A stretch of 64,000 nucleotides of DNA from Tistrella mobilis KA081020-065. GTDB taxonomy: Bacteria; Pseudomonadota; Alphaproteobacteria; Tistrellales; Tistrellaceae. The stretch spans positions 749,001 to 813,000 of the forward strand of contig NC_017958.1 of NCBI RefSeq assembly GCF_000264455.2, written 5' to 3'. Of this stretch, positions 24,514 through 32,805 are shown piece by piece; within the stretch, counting starts at the first letter, position 1, and each line of letters begins with the position of its first letter. The notes below the pieces were generated by a model, which was not told the DNA's origin, searched no databases, and saw only the letters and a list, made by a program, of their open reading frames with translations. The position numbers and the translations under genes are program-made.

Positions 24514-25922
24514 CCGCCGTCGCAGCCGGGCCGTCCGTGGCCGAATCCCCGGTGGCGGCCGGCGTGATGCCGGGCGCGCGCTGGGCCTTCGCCGACCGCA
24601 TCGACCTGATGGACGAAAGCCTGCGCGAGGGCGCCGAACGCGCCAGCGTGCCGCCGGACCTGGACGCCAAATGCGATCTGGCCCGGGCGATCGCCGATGT
24701 CGGCATCCGCACGCTGGTGGTCGGCATGTTCCCCGACGTGCCGCAGAATGCCGAGTTGCTGGCACGGCTGGTGCGCCGCCAGCAGGCCGGGCAGCTGCCC
24801 GCCGATCTGCGCTTCATGGTCATCTCTCATGTCGGCGTGACCATGCGCCAGACGCTGGCCATGCTCGACGAACTGGCGATCCCGCTCGACACGGTGCATG
24901 TGATCGCGATCCATTCGGTTTCGGATCTGCAGATCACCCATCTGTTTCCGACCATTCTGCGCAAGGACGGCGCCGTCGACTGGGATCAGGCCGCCTGGGA
25001 GGCGCTGGACGATGCCACGCGGCGGGCGCGCAATCTGGACTGGCTGGCCGATTTCCTGCCGGTGGTGACCGGCTGGCGCGGCGGCGGGGTGATGGTCGGG
25101 TTGCTGGATGCCTTCCGCGCCGATCACGGCCATCTGATGAATGCGGTGGCAACCGTGGCCGCGGCCGGCATCCGCCAGATCCGCCTGGTCGACACCGCCG
25201 GCACCTGCCTGCCCCATCAGCTGCCCCAGACCGTGGGCGAGCCGGTGACGCGCTTCCCCGACATCGCCTTCTACGGCCATTTCCACGACGATTTCGGCAT
25301 GTCGACCGCCAATGCGGTGATGGGGCTGTCGCTGGGGCTGAAGGGGGTCGACGTCTCGGTCGGCGGCTTCGCCAACCGGGCCGGACATCCGCCGCTGGCC
25401 GAGGTGGTGATGGCGCTGCGCAAACTCTACGGCGTGGAGCTGCCGGGCGTGGACCCCAGCCGGCTGCACGGGCTGAGCCGGATGGCAGAGCGGATCTACG
25501 GGCTGATGGAAAACCCCGCCCAGGCGATCACCGGCGTCGTCACCCACAGCGTGCAGAGCGGCATCCGTACCGAGTTGCTGCGCAAGGCCCCGCGGATCTT
25601 CGACGCGATCGCCCCCGAAGAGGTCGGTGCCCGACTGGTGGCGATGTTCGGGGTGCGCAGCGGTCGCGACGGGCTGCTGCGCTTTCTGCGCGAACGCCAG
25701 CTGCTCGCCCCCTTCGGCCTGGAGCCGACGCCCGAGATCGCCGACGCGCTGTTCGAACATCTGGACGCCGAATGGGCCCGCCGCAGCGCCGGCGCCCGCG
25801 CAAGGCTGGGCGAGCTGATCGAACAGTATCAGGACACGCTGAACGCATCCTTCTTTACCGAAGAGGCTATGACGTCATGGCTGAGCGCGCATCTGACCGC
25901 CGTGCATATGAAGACGGCCTGA
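24510..25922 (+). CDS. DRE-TIM metallolyase, isopropylmalate / homocitrate synthase-like
   Basis: A 470-residue enzyme of the HMG-CoA lyase-like superfamily, which joins an acyl-CoA to a 2-oxo acid or cleaves such products. The barrel covers about residues 30-300. DESLREG (35-41) stands where LeuA has DTTLRDG; metal ligands are D35 and the two histidines of GHFHDDFGM (257 and 259). VDTAGTCLPHQLP (228-240) and SVGGFANRAGHPPL follow. The changed DRE motif (D-x-x-x-R-E) and the short C-terminus without the LeuA allosteric domain argue against leucine synthesis. Its place among PLP, diiron and ATP-grasp enzymes suggests it makes a special acid unit. Substrates are unknown. Confidence 0.82.
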   Translation: MTAVAAGPSVAESPVAAGVMPGARWAFADRIDLMDESLREGAERASVPPDLDAKCDLARAIADVGIRTLVVGMFPDVPQNAELLARLVRRQQAGQLPADLRFMVISHVGVTMRQTLAMLDELAIPLDTVHVIAIHSVSDLQITHLFPTILRKDGAVDWDQAAWEALDDATRRARNLDWLADFLPVVTGWRGGGVMVGLLDAFRADHGHLMNAVATVAAAGIRQIRLVDTAGTCLPHQLPQTVGEPVTRFPDIAFYGHFHDDFGMSTANAVMGLSLGLKGVDVSVGGFANRAGHPPLAEVVMALRKLYGVELPGVDPSRLHGLSRMAERIYGLMENPAQAITGVVTHSVQSGIRTELLRKAPRIFDAIAPEEVGARLVAMFGVRSGRDGLLRFLRERQLLAPFGLEPTPEIADALFEHLDAEWARRSAGARARLGELIEQYQDTLNASFFTEEAMTSWLSAHLTAVHMKTA

Positions 25923-26938
25923 CCGCCACCGCCGCCGCGACCGCGCTCTGGCCGATCTTCCGCGACCGGGTCGCCGGCGCCGATGAGGAACAGTGGCGCG
26001 ACATGCTCGACCTTGCGGCAATCGCGGCCGCCGGGCTGGCGCAGGAGGACGGGCTGGACCCGGTGGGCGACCTGGCCGTGCACCGGATGCTGTATGCCAT
26101 CTATGCCGGGCGGATCCTGGTGCCCTGGTCGCCGCAATGGCGCGATCTGGACGATGTCCGGGTCGATCTGCTGCGCCGGACGCTGGAAACCGGTTGGGAG
26201 GCGGCCGAACGCCGCCGGCTGACCGGCTTCTTCGGCCCCCTGCCGCAAGTGACGGATTTCGCCGGCTGGGCCACGCATCACTGCCAGGCCCACCGGTCCA
26301 ATGTCGGCCATCCGCTGTTCGATTTCCTGAGCGACCGGGCCAGCTTCGACCAGCTGCGCAGCTTCATCGTTCAGGAAACCCCCTTCGACATCCATTTCGG
26401 CGACATCGTGGCCATGATGCTGCCGGGGGTGCATGGCGGCGCCAAGGCCGAGTTCTCGCGCAATTTCTGGGACGAGATGGGCCGCGGCGACCAGCGGCTG
26501 GCGCATCGCCAGCTCCGGCTCGACATGATGACGGCGCTGGGCGTGCGCGAGGATGTACATGTCACCGAGGTCGAGGCCTTCTGCCTGGAGGAACTTCGCC
26601 TCGCCAACATGTATTTCCACAGCGTGTTCAACCGCGCCCTGCTGCCCCAGGCGATCGGCATGATGCTGGCCACCGAACTGATGGTTCCCGGGCGGCTGGA
26701 CCGGCAGATCCAGGGCTGGCGGCGGGTCGGGCTGGATGACGACACCATGCGCTATCTGATCGAACACACCGTGGTCGACATCGAACACGCCGCCGGCTGG
26801 ATGAACGAGGTGGTGCTGCCGATGCTGGCCGAGCGCCCCGAGGTGATGGGCGAGATCGTCCTCGGCATGGCCCGCCGGCTGGAACATGCCGCCGCGGTCT
26901 GCGACCGGATGATGATGCTCCTGCCTGCGGCGGCCTGA
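25877..26938 (+). CDS. Haem-oxygenase-like diiron oxidase (iron-containing redox enzyme family)
   Basis: A 353-residue, largely helical protein of the iron-containing redox enzyme (HDO) family. Candidate metal ligands are spaced as in that family: E167 (IVQE), E200 and H210 (NFWDEMGRGDQRLAH), and D301/H304 (DIEHAAGW), with E267 (ATELM) between. Known relatives such as SznF, BesC and UndA use O2 for N-oxygenation or C-C cleavage in natural-product pathways. The ATG at 25877 overlaps the previous gene by 46 bases; a later start would lose the first helix. The N-terminal 120 residues are less familiar. The exact reaction cannot be given. Confidence 0.8.
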   Translation: MAERASDRRAYEDGLTATAAATALWPIFRDRVAGADEEQWRDMLDLAAIAAAGLAQEDGLDPVGDLAVHRMLYAIYAGRILVPWSPQWRDLDDVRVDLLRRTLETGWEAAERRRLTGFFGPLPQVTDFAGWATHHCQAHRSNVGHPLFDFLSDRASFDQLRSFIVQETPFDIHFGDIVAMMLPGVHGGAKAEFSRNFWDEMGRGDQRLAHRQLRLDMMTALGVREDVHVTEVEAFCLEELRLANMYFHSVFNRALLPQAIGMMLATELMVPGRLDRQIQGWRRVGLDDDTMRYLIEHTVVDIEHAAGWMNEVVLPMLAERPEVMGEIVLGMARRLEHAAAVCDRMMMLLPAAA

Positions 26939-28183
26939 ATGACCGCCCTCGCCGTTGGAGACCTTCTCTCCCAAACCCCTGCCGCTGAGATCGTCCTTGC
27001 CGGCTGCGGGCTGAGGGGCATGGGGCTGCTCACTGCGACTCCGGCCCTGCTCGACCACCGCCTGACGGTGATCGATGCGGGGCCGCGGCCGGGGCCTGGG
27101 GCTTTTCCGGGATACCGGATCCAGTCCAATTCGACCGGCTCGGATTTCTTCGGCTGGGTGGATCCGGCGGGGCCCTTCGGCCCCGTGCTGGACGATCCGG
27201 CCGTGCGCCGGCTGCGCGAGCACCGGGGCGCCTTCGATCTGGCGCTGCTGGCAGGCGCCCTCGACCGCTTCGGCGACAGGCTGGCCACGCTGCTGCCGCC
27301 CGACCGGCTGATCCGGGAAGATCCGCTGGTGCATGTAGCGGTGGACAAAGAGGCGATCGGGCTGACCCTCGCCTCGGGCCGCCGCATCGACACCCGGGCA
27401 CTGGTGCTGGCGCTGGGCATCACCGAGCCCGCCCATGACGCTCTCGCCCCCTGGGCGGCGCGTACGATCCCGTCGGGCCGGATCGTACGCGACCATCTGG
27501 CCGCCCTGCCGCCTCTACCCGCAGACAGACCGGTGCGGATCGTGATCGCCGGCGGATCGCACAGCGCCTATTCGGCCGCCCTGGTGCTGGCCGATGCCGT
27601 GGATGCGGGCCGGCTTTCGGCCGAGGTCACCATCCTGCATCGCGGACCCGCCCGGCTGTTCTACCCGAACATGGACGCCCAGGTCGCCGAGCCGCATGGC
27701 CCGCTGGAGGCCCTGCCCGACCTCGCCCGCGACATCTGCCCGGAAACCGGCCAGGTCTTTCGCTATTCGGGGCTGCGCCACCGGGCCCGCGCCCTGTTCC
27801 GCGAGATCGCCCAAGGCGCGCGCCAGGGCTTCACCCAGCGGCAGATCCCGGCGATCGACGATGCGGCCGACCTGCTGGACCGGGCCGATCTGATCGTCCA
27901 GGCGCTGGGCTATCAAAGCCGCAGACTGGCCATGACCATCGACGGCCGGCCCTGGGATCCCGCAGGCGGACGGGCCGTGGTCCGCCCCGGCCCTGACGGC
28001 CGGATCCCGCTGCCCGAGGGGTCGCCCGCGCAGATCTTCGTGATGGGCATGGACCCCTACCCCTATGACGACGGCGCGCTGACCCCGACGGGGCAGTATG
28101 CGTTGCGTGGCGGCCAGATTCTGGCCGCCCTTGCCCGGCCGCCTGCGGCCGGACAGCCCCTCCCCCTCGCAGAACCCGTATGA
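26939..28183 (+). CDS. FAD/NAD(P)-binding oxidoreductase, N-hydroxylase-like
   Basis: A 414-residue flavoprotein. The N-terminal dinucleotide loop is AGCGLRGMG (about 21-29) and a second nucleotide loop, IAGGSHSAYSAALVL (about 202-216), fits NADPH binding as in SidA/PvdA/IucD-type N-hydroxylating monooxygenases. QALGYQSRRL near 320 resembles the family's ALGY motif. The start ATG immediately follows the preceding stop (TGAATG). In this operon it could N-hydroxylate an amine or reduce an intermediate. The monooxygenase reading is inference; a simple disulfide- or thioredoxin-reductase-like role is the alternative, though no CxxC pair is seen. Confidence 0.72.
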   Translation: MTALAVGDLLSQTPAAEIVLAGCGLRGMGLLTATPALLDHRLTVIDAGPRPGPGAFPGYRIQSNSTGSDFFGWVDPAGPFGPVLDDPAVRRLREHRGAFDLALLAGALDRFGDRLATLLPPDRLIREDPLVHVAVDKEAIGLTLASGRRIDTRALVLALGITEPAHDALAPWAARTIPSGRIVRDHLAALPPLPADRPVRIVIAGGSHSAYSAALVLADAVDAGRLSAEVTILHRGPARLFYPNMDAQVAEPHGPLEALPDLARDICPETGQVFRYSGLRHRARALFREIAQGARQGFTQRQIPAIDDAADLLDRADLIVQALGYQSRRLAMTIDGRPWDPAGGRAVVRPGPDGRIPLPEGSPAQIFVMGMDPYPYDDGALTPTGQYALRGGQILAALARPPAAGQPLPLAEPV

Positions 28184-28192
28184 GGTACGGCC

Positions 28193-29479
28193 ATGGCGCA
28201 TATGGTCTTCGTGGAAACCACCCGCCCCGCCACGCGGGCGATCGATCATGCGCTGGCCATGGGGCACGAGGTGACGCTGATCCGCTCCGGCCGTTTCGAC
28301 TGGCTGTTACCGCCCGCCGAGCATGAGCGGATCCGCACGCTCGGCATCCGCCGGGTGGAGATCGCCGACACCCGCTCGGATACGCTGATCGAGGCGGCGC
28401 TGCGGGATCTGATGGCCGGCGGGCCGGTCGATGCGGTGCTGACCGCCCTGCAGCCGGCGGCCACCCCGGCGGCGATCGCGGCCGGCCGGCTCGGCATCCG
28501 GGCCACGGCGGCACGGGGCATGATCAATGCCCGCGACAAGGCGCTGACGCGGGCGGCACTCGACCGCGCCGGGCTGCCCTCGGTCGCCCATGCCACCGTC
28601 CGCACGCTGGAAGATGCCCTCGACGCCGCGGCGCGCATCGGCTACCCGGTGATCGTGAAGCCGGTGAACGGTCTGGGCAAGGCACTGACCACCTGGGCGA
28701 AGACGCCCGACGACATCCACCGCCATTTCGCCACCCTGGCCGAACGCCGCGAGGTGCTGCAGACCGGTCTTGCCGACGAGCTGGCCGATGCCGCTTTCAT
28801 CATCGAAGAGATCGCCCGTGGCCCGCTGCATTCGCTGGAACTGGCGGGCCTCGCCTCGGGCGCCAAGGTGCCGCTGATCCTGGTGCGGCGGAAGACCGGC
28901 CGTGACGATCCGGTTCTGGAGATGGGCTCCACCGTCCCCGCCCCGCTTTCCGCCGAAGACCGCCGGGCGGCGGGGGATTATGCGGTGGCCGTGGCCGAGG
29001 CGCTGGGCCTCGACATCGGCATCTTCCATATCGAGTTGATCATGACCGACAGGGGGCCGCGGCTGGTGGAGGTGAACCCGCGGATTGCCGGCGGCGCCAT
29101 CCCCGATCTGATCCGCACCGCCACCGGCATCGACCCGTTCGAGCTGCTGGTGCGCGTCCATGCCGGCGAAAGCCCGGTTTCGGACTGGCTGCCCGAGACC
29201 TGTGCCGCCAGCCACAGCTTCATCACCATGGCCGAAGACTGCACCGTGCGCGCCGATCTGGCACCCGACTGGTTCGAAGCCTTCCGGCCGCGCATGGCCT
29301 CGGGTGGTTGCGACATCCGCCCCGGGGCCAGCTACCGGCGCATGGACGGCAACCAGGACGTGTTAGGTGTTGTTCGAATGGTTGCACCAACCATCGGCGA
29401 GGCGGCCGCCGCCTGCGAGGCGCTGCGGGCCGAGATCGCCGAAACACTGGGCGTGAAACTGGTGGAGCTGGTCGAATGA
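28193..29479 (+). CDS. ATP-grasp carboxylate-amine ligase
   Basis: A 428-residue ATP-grasp ligase, which activates a carboxylate as acyl phosphate and couples it to an amine. Residues about 1-100 form the pre-ATP-grasp domain; ARDKALTRAALDRAGLP (about 113-129) and PVIVKPVNGLGKAL (about 151-164) begin the ATP domain. IEEIARG (about 203-209) and the Mg-binding VEVNPRIAGGAIPDLI (about 285-300) complete it. This resembles L-amino acid ligases (BacD type) that build dipeptides. It follows the FAD gene after 9 bases and overlaps the MFS start (ATGA). Probably joins the two building blocks made by the upstream enzymes. Confidence 0.88.
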   Translation: MAHMVFVETTRPATRAIDHALAMGHEVTLIRSGRFDWLLPPAEHERIRTLGIRRVEIADTRSDTLIEAALRDLMAGGPVDAVLTALQPAATPAAIAAGRLGIRATAARGMINARDKALTRAALDRAGLPSVAHATVRTLEDALDAAARIGYPVIVKPVNGLGKALTTWAKTPDDIHRHFATLAERREVLQTGLADELADAAFIIEEIARGPLHSLELAGLASGAKVPLILVRRKTGRDDPVLEMGSTVPAPLSAEDRRAAGDYAVAVAEALGLDIGIFHIELIMTDRGPRLVEVNPRIAGGAIPDLIRTATGIDPFELLVRVHAGESPVSDWLPETCAASHSFITMAEDCTVRADLAPDWFEAFRPRMASGGCDIRPGASYRRMDGNQDVLGVVRMVAPTIGEAAAACEALRAEIAETLGVKLVELVE

Positions 29480-30720
29480 GCGGCACCACCCCAGCCCTGC
29501 CCTCGCGGCTTGCGCTCTTCGCCGATCGGCGGTTCCTGCTGCTCTGGGCGGCGATGCTGGTCAGCGCCACCGGCACCTTCATGCTGCTGCTTGCGGTTTC
29601 GGCCGAATTACTGAAGCGCCACGGCTCGGGGCTGGGTGCCGCCTCGGTCTTCGCCTTTCAGTGGATCCTGCCGGTGGTGGCGGTGTCGCTGGTCCGCCGG
29701 CTGGCGGAAAGCCGGCGGCTGCGCCGCACGGTGATCCTGGCCGAAATCGCCGGGGCCGTGATCTCTCTGGCGATCGGCCTGCTGCTGACCGCCGATCTGA
29801 CCGTGGCGGTGCTCGCCTGCTTCCTGATCCGGGGCCTGGCCGAAGCGGTGACCAAGACCTCGCGGGTGGTGCTGGTCAAGCTGATGTTCCAGGGGCCGGC
29901 GCTGACGCTTGCCTCGTCCACCTTCAACCTGTCCTTTTATGTCGGCGGGGCGCTGGGCGGGCTGGCGGGTGCGGTGGCGGTAGAACATCTGCCGCTGATC
30001 GGCGTCTGCGCGGTCGACGCCATGACCTTCCTGATCTCGGCCGCCTGCTATCGGGCGCTGCCCGATCTGAGGCCGGCCGACGACGCAGCCCCCCGCGCGC
30101 CCGGCCGGCGAAGGGGCGCGATTGCCGAAGCGCTGACGCTGATGCGCGCCGATCGGCGGCTCTGGCTGGCGGCGGGCTATGTCGTGGCCGCAACCGGCGT
30201 GCTGCAGGGGTTTCACAACACCGCCCGGGTGGTGCTGCCCATGCGCCATCTGGGGCTGGATGAAAGCGCGGTGATGCATCTGCAGATCACCAGCGGCCTC
30301 GCCATCATCCTGGGGGCGGTGGCGATCCCGGTGCTGGGGGCGCTGGCCCGCCATCGCAGCTTCGCGCCGCTCACCCATCTGGGGGCCTGCGTGATGCTTT
30401 GGGCGGTGACGCTGGTCGCCGGCGAGACGGGGCTACATCTCGGCTATTTCGCCTATATCTTCCTGTTCGAAGCCGCCTTCACCGCCGCCCAGGCCCAGCT
30501 GATCCAGGCCACGCCCAGCCGCGACATGGCCACGATGCAGGCGGCGGTGGGGGCGCTGGGCACCAGCCTGCTGATCGGCTGCACGCTGTTGAGCGGCGCG
30601 CTCGCCGATCTGATGCCGCTGCCGGTGGTCGCTGCGATCACGGCCGGGATCGGGGTCGTCATCCTGCTCGGCATCGAGGCCGGCAGCCGCCACGGCAGCC
30701 GCAAGGCGGCCGGTATCTGA
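29476..30720 (+). CDS. MFS transporter, copy 1
   Basis: A 414-residue major facilitator protein with about 12 hydrophobic helices, similar to small-molecule exporters of the EntS/MFS_3 kind. The first pair of helices contains SATGTFMLLLAVSAELL and the loop after helix 2 is basic (VRRLAESRRLRR). The start overlaps the ATP-grasp stop by ATGA. It is paralogous to the next gene across its whole length. In a biosynthetic operon it most likely exports the product, or imports its metal complex. Confidence 0.88.
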   Translation: MSGTTPALPSRLALFADRRFLLLWAAMLVSATGTFMLLLAVSAELLKRHGSGLGAASVFAFQWILPVVAVSLVRRLAESRRLRRTVILAEIAGAVISLAIGLLLTADLTVAVLACFLIRGLAEAVTKTSRVVLVKLMFQGPALTLASSTFNLSFYVGGALGGLAGAVAVEHLPLIGVCAVDAMTFLISAACYRALPDLRPADDAAPRAPGRRRGAIAEALTLMRADRRLWLAAGYVVAATGVLQGFHNTARVVLPMRHLGLDESAVMHLQITSGLAIILGAVAIPVLGALARHRSFAPLTHLGACVMLWAVTLVAGETGLHLGYFAYIFLFEAAFTAAQAQLIQATPSRDMATMQAAVGALGTSLLIGCTLLSGALADLMPLPVVAAITAGIGVVILLGIEAGSRHGSRKAAGI

Positions 30721-30736
30721 TGAAGGCCCATATCTG

Positions 30737-32011
30737 GTGAAGGGACTGCTGCACGACCGCAACTTCCTGCTGATCCAGGCGGCGACGCTGATCAGCGCCA
30801 CCGGCAGCTTCATGCTGCTGCTGGCGGTTTCGGCCGAGCTGTTGCGGCGGTCGGGATCGGGGCTGGGGGCGGCGTCGGTCTTCGCCTTTCAATGGATCCT
30901 GCCGGTTCTGGCGGTCTCGGCCGTGCGCCGGATTGCCGATCAGCCGGGGCTGCGGCGGGTGCTGGTCCTGGCGGAACTGGCCGGCGGCGCGCTGTCGCTC
31001 GCCATCGGCCTGCTGCTCACGGCCGATCTGCTGCCGCTCGTCCTCGGCTGCTTCCTGCTGCGCGGCTTCGGCGAGGGGGTGACCCGCACCGGCCGCGTCG
31101 TCCTGCTGCGCCGGCTGTTCGACGGCCCGCGTCTGGCCGCGGCCGCGTCCAGCTTCAACATCGCCTTCTACACCGGTGCCACGCTGGGCGGCGTGGCGGG
31201 CGGGCTGGTGGTCGGGCGGCTGCCGCTGACCGAAATCTGCGCCCTCGATGCCGCAAGCTTCGTGGTGGCGGCGTTGTGCTGGCGGGCACTACCCGATGCA
31301 CGCGGCAGCACAGATACAACAAAAAGAAGTAGCGGCGCCATTCGCGACGCCCTGCGGCTGATGGCCGGCAACCCGGCCCTGCTGCGTCAGGCCGGCTATG
31401 TCGTGCTCTCGACCGGCATCTTCCAGGGCTTCCACAATGCCGCCCGCACCCTGTTGCCCATGCGCGGGCTGGGACTGGACGACCGGGCGGTGATGCATCT
31501 GCAGGTGGCAAGCGGGCTTGCCATCATCCTGGGGGCGGTGCTGGTGCCGCTGCTGGGCGGGCTCTCCCGCCGCCGCTGGCTGACGCCCTGCGCCTGTGCT
31601 CTTGCCTGCCTGCTGCTGGTGGCCGCCAGCCGCGCCCCCGGGCTCGGCCTGCTGATCGCCGCCTATCTGGCCTTCCTGGTCGCCTTCGAACTGGCCTTCA
31701 CCGCCGCCCAGGCCGGGCTGATCCAGGCCGCAACCACCAGCCAGATGGCGACCATGCAGGCCGCCGCCAATGCCGGCGGCACGGCCCTGGTCATCCTGGT
31801 GACGCTGGCGACCGGCGGGCTGGCCGATCTGATGCCGATGGCGGCCGTGGGCCCGGTGATCGGCGTTGCGGGGCTGACGCTGATCGCCGGGCTGGAGCTG
31901 GTGGCGCGGCGGACTCGGGCAATGCTGTCTCAGGCGATGCTGTCGACCACGCCGCCATCCACCCGCAGGGCGGCGCCGGTGGTGGCGGACGACAGCGGCG
32001 AGGCCAGATAG
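30737..32011 (+). CDS. MFS transporter, copy 2 (tandem paralogue)
   Basis: A 424-residue major facilitator protein, plainly a sister of the preceding gene: both share SATG-FMLLLAVSAELL, GSGLGAASVFAFQWILPV and a SGLAIILGAV helix. It uses a GTG start at 30737; an ATG at 30721 leads to a stop after six codons. Its last 82 bases overlap the 3' end of the SDR gene on the other strand, where the tail (about 25 residues) is hydrophilic and unlike copy 1. Both copies are intact, so they may form a pair or handle different products. Confidence 0.86.
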   Translation: MKGLLHDRNFLLIQAATLISATGSFMLLLAVSAELLRRSGSGLGAASVFAFQWILPVLAVSAVRRIADQPGLRRVLVLAELAGGALSLAIGLLLTADLLPLVLGCFLLRGFGEGVTRTGRVVLLRRLFDGPRLAAAASSFNIAFYTGATLGGVAGGLVVGRLPLTEICALDAASFVVAALCWRALPDARGSTDTTKRSSGAIRDALRLMAGNPALLRQAGYVVLSTGIFQGFHNAARTLLPMRGLGLDDRAVMHLQVASGLAIILGAVLVPLLGGLSRRRWLTPCACALACLLLVAASRAPGLGLLIAAYLAFLVAFELAFTAAQAGLIQAATTSQMATMQAAANAGGTALVILVTLATGGLADLMPMAAVGPVIGVAGLTLIAGLELVARRTRAMLSQAMLSTTPPSTRRAAPVVADDSGEAR

Positions 32012-32727
32012 ACCGCCAGATTGGCGACCTCGTCCACCGAGGCGGCGCGCCGGATCAGCGAGCCCGGCCGGTTGTCGGCCACGAAATTCGCGGCACTGTC
32101 TTCGATCATATCCCCGTCCACCGGCCGGCCATCCGCCTCCAGCATGCGCCGGAGCCCGCGGGAGAGGGTCGGACCGGGCAGGATGGCATTGGCGGTGACG
32201 CCGGTGCCGGCCAGCCGCTTGGCGAGCCCCCGCGACAGGGCGAGATAAGCGGTTTTGGTGACGCCGTAATGGATCATGTCGGCCGGGATGTTGAGGGCGG
32301 ATTCCGACGACAGGAAGATCACCCGCCCCCAGCCGCGATCGACCATGCCCGGCACCAGCGCCCGCGACAGGCGCATGCCCGACAGGAAGTTGACCGCCAG
32401 GATCTGCTGCCAGAGATCGTCATCGGCCTCGAAGAAATCGGCCGGACCGAAAAAGCCGACATTGTTGACCAGAATATCCGGATGCGCGACCGCCCCGGCC
32501 AGGGTGTCGCAGCCGGTTTCGGTACCGAGATCGGCGGCGATGCCGCGCACCTCCGCCCCGGGAACCGCCTGCTTCAGCTCTGCCACCGCCTGGTCGACAT
32601 CCGGTTGACGCCGGCCGTTCAGCACCACGGACGCCCCCGCCCCGGCCAGGCCCCGGGCGATGGCATGGCCGATACCGGCGGTGGAACCGGTGACGACGGC
32701 CGAGCGGTCGGTGAGATCGATCTTCAT
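31930..32727 (-). CDS. SDR family oxidoreductase
   Basis: A 265-residue classical short-chain dehydrogenase. NAD(P) loop TGSTAGIGHAIA (about 13-24), NNVGFFG (NAG-like motif, about 88), catalytic Ser in LSSESALN (about 141), and YGVTKTAY (Y about 153, K about 157). The C-terminal LRVDGGVVDSIA is typical of FabG-like members. The ATG at 32727 has GGAGG eight bases upstream; the frame could start at a TTG five codons earlier. It follows another SDR gene on the same strand after 78 bases. Substrate unknown. Confidence 0.9.
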   Translation of the reverse strand: MKIDLTDRSAVVTGSTAGIGHAIARGLAGAGASVVLNGRRQPDVDQAVAELKQAVPGAEVRGIAADLGTETGCDTLAGAVAHPDILVNNVGFFGPADFFEADDDLWQQILAVNFLSGMRLSRALVPGMVDRGWGRVIFLSSESALNIPADMIHYGVTKTAYLALSRGLAKRLAGTGVTANAILPGPTLSRGLRRMLEADGRPVDGDMIEDSAANFVADNRPGSLIRRAASVDEVANLAVYLASPLSSATTGAALRVDGGVVDSIA

Positions 32728-32805
32728 CGGGTTTGCCTCCAAACGACTGCGGGATCGTTTGAGGTGCGAACGCCGTGGCAGGCGATGCGTTCCGCCGGCG
32801 GCGGC

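Noticed and set aside
24510-25922. leuA (2-isopropylmalate synthase)
   Set aside because: The DRE motif differs, the allosteric domain is missing and the operon has no leucine genes.
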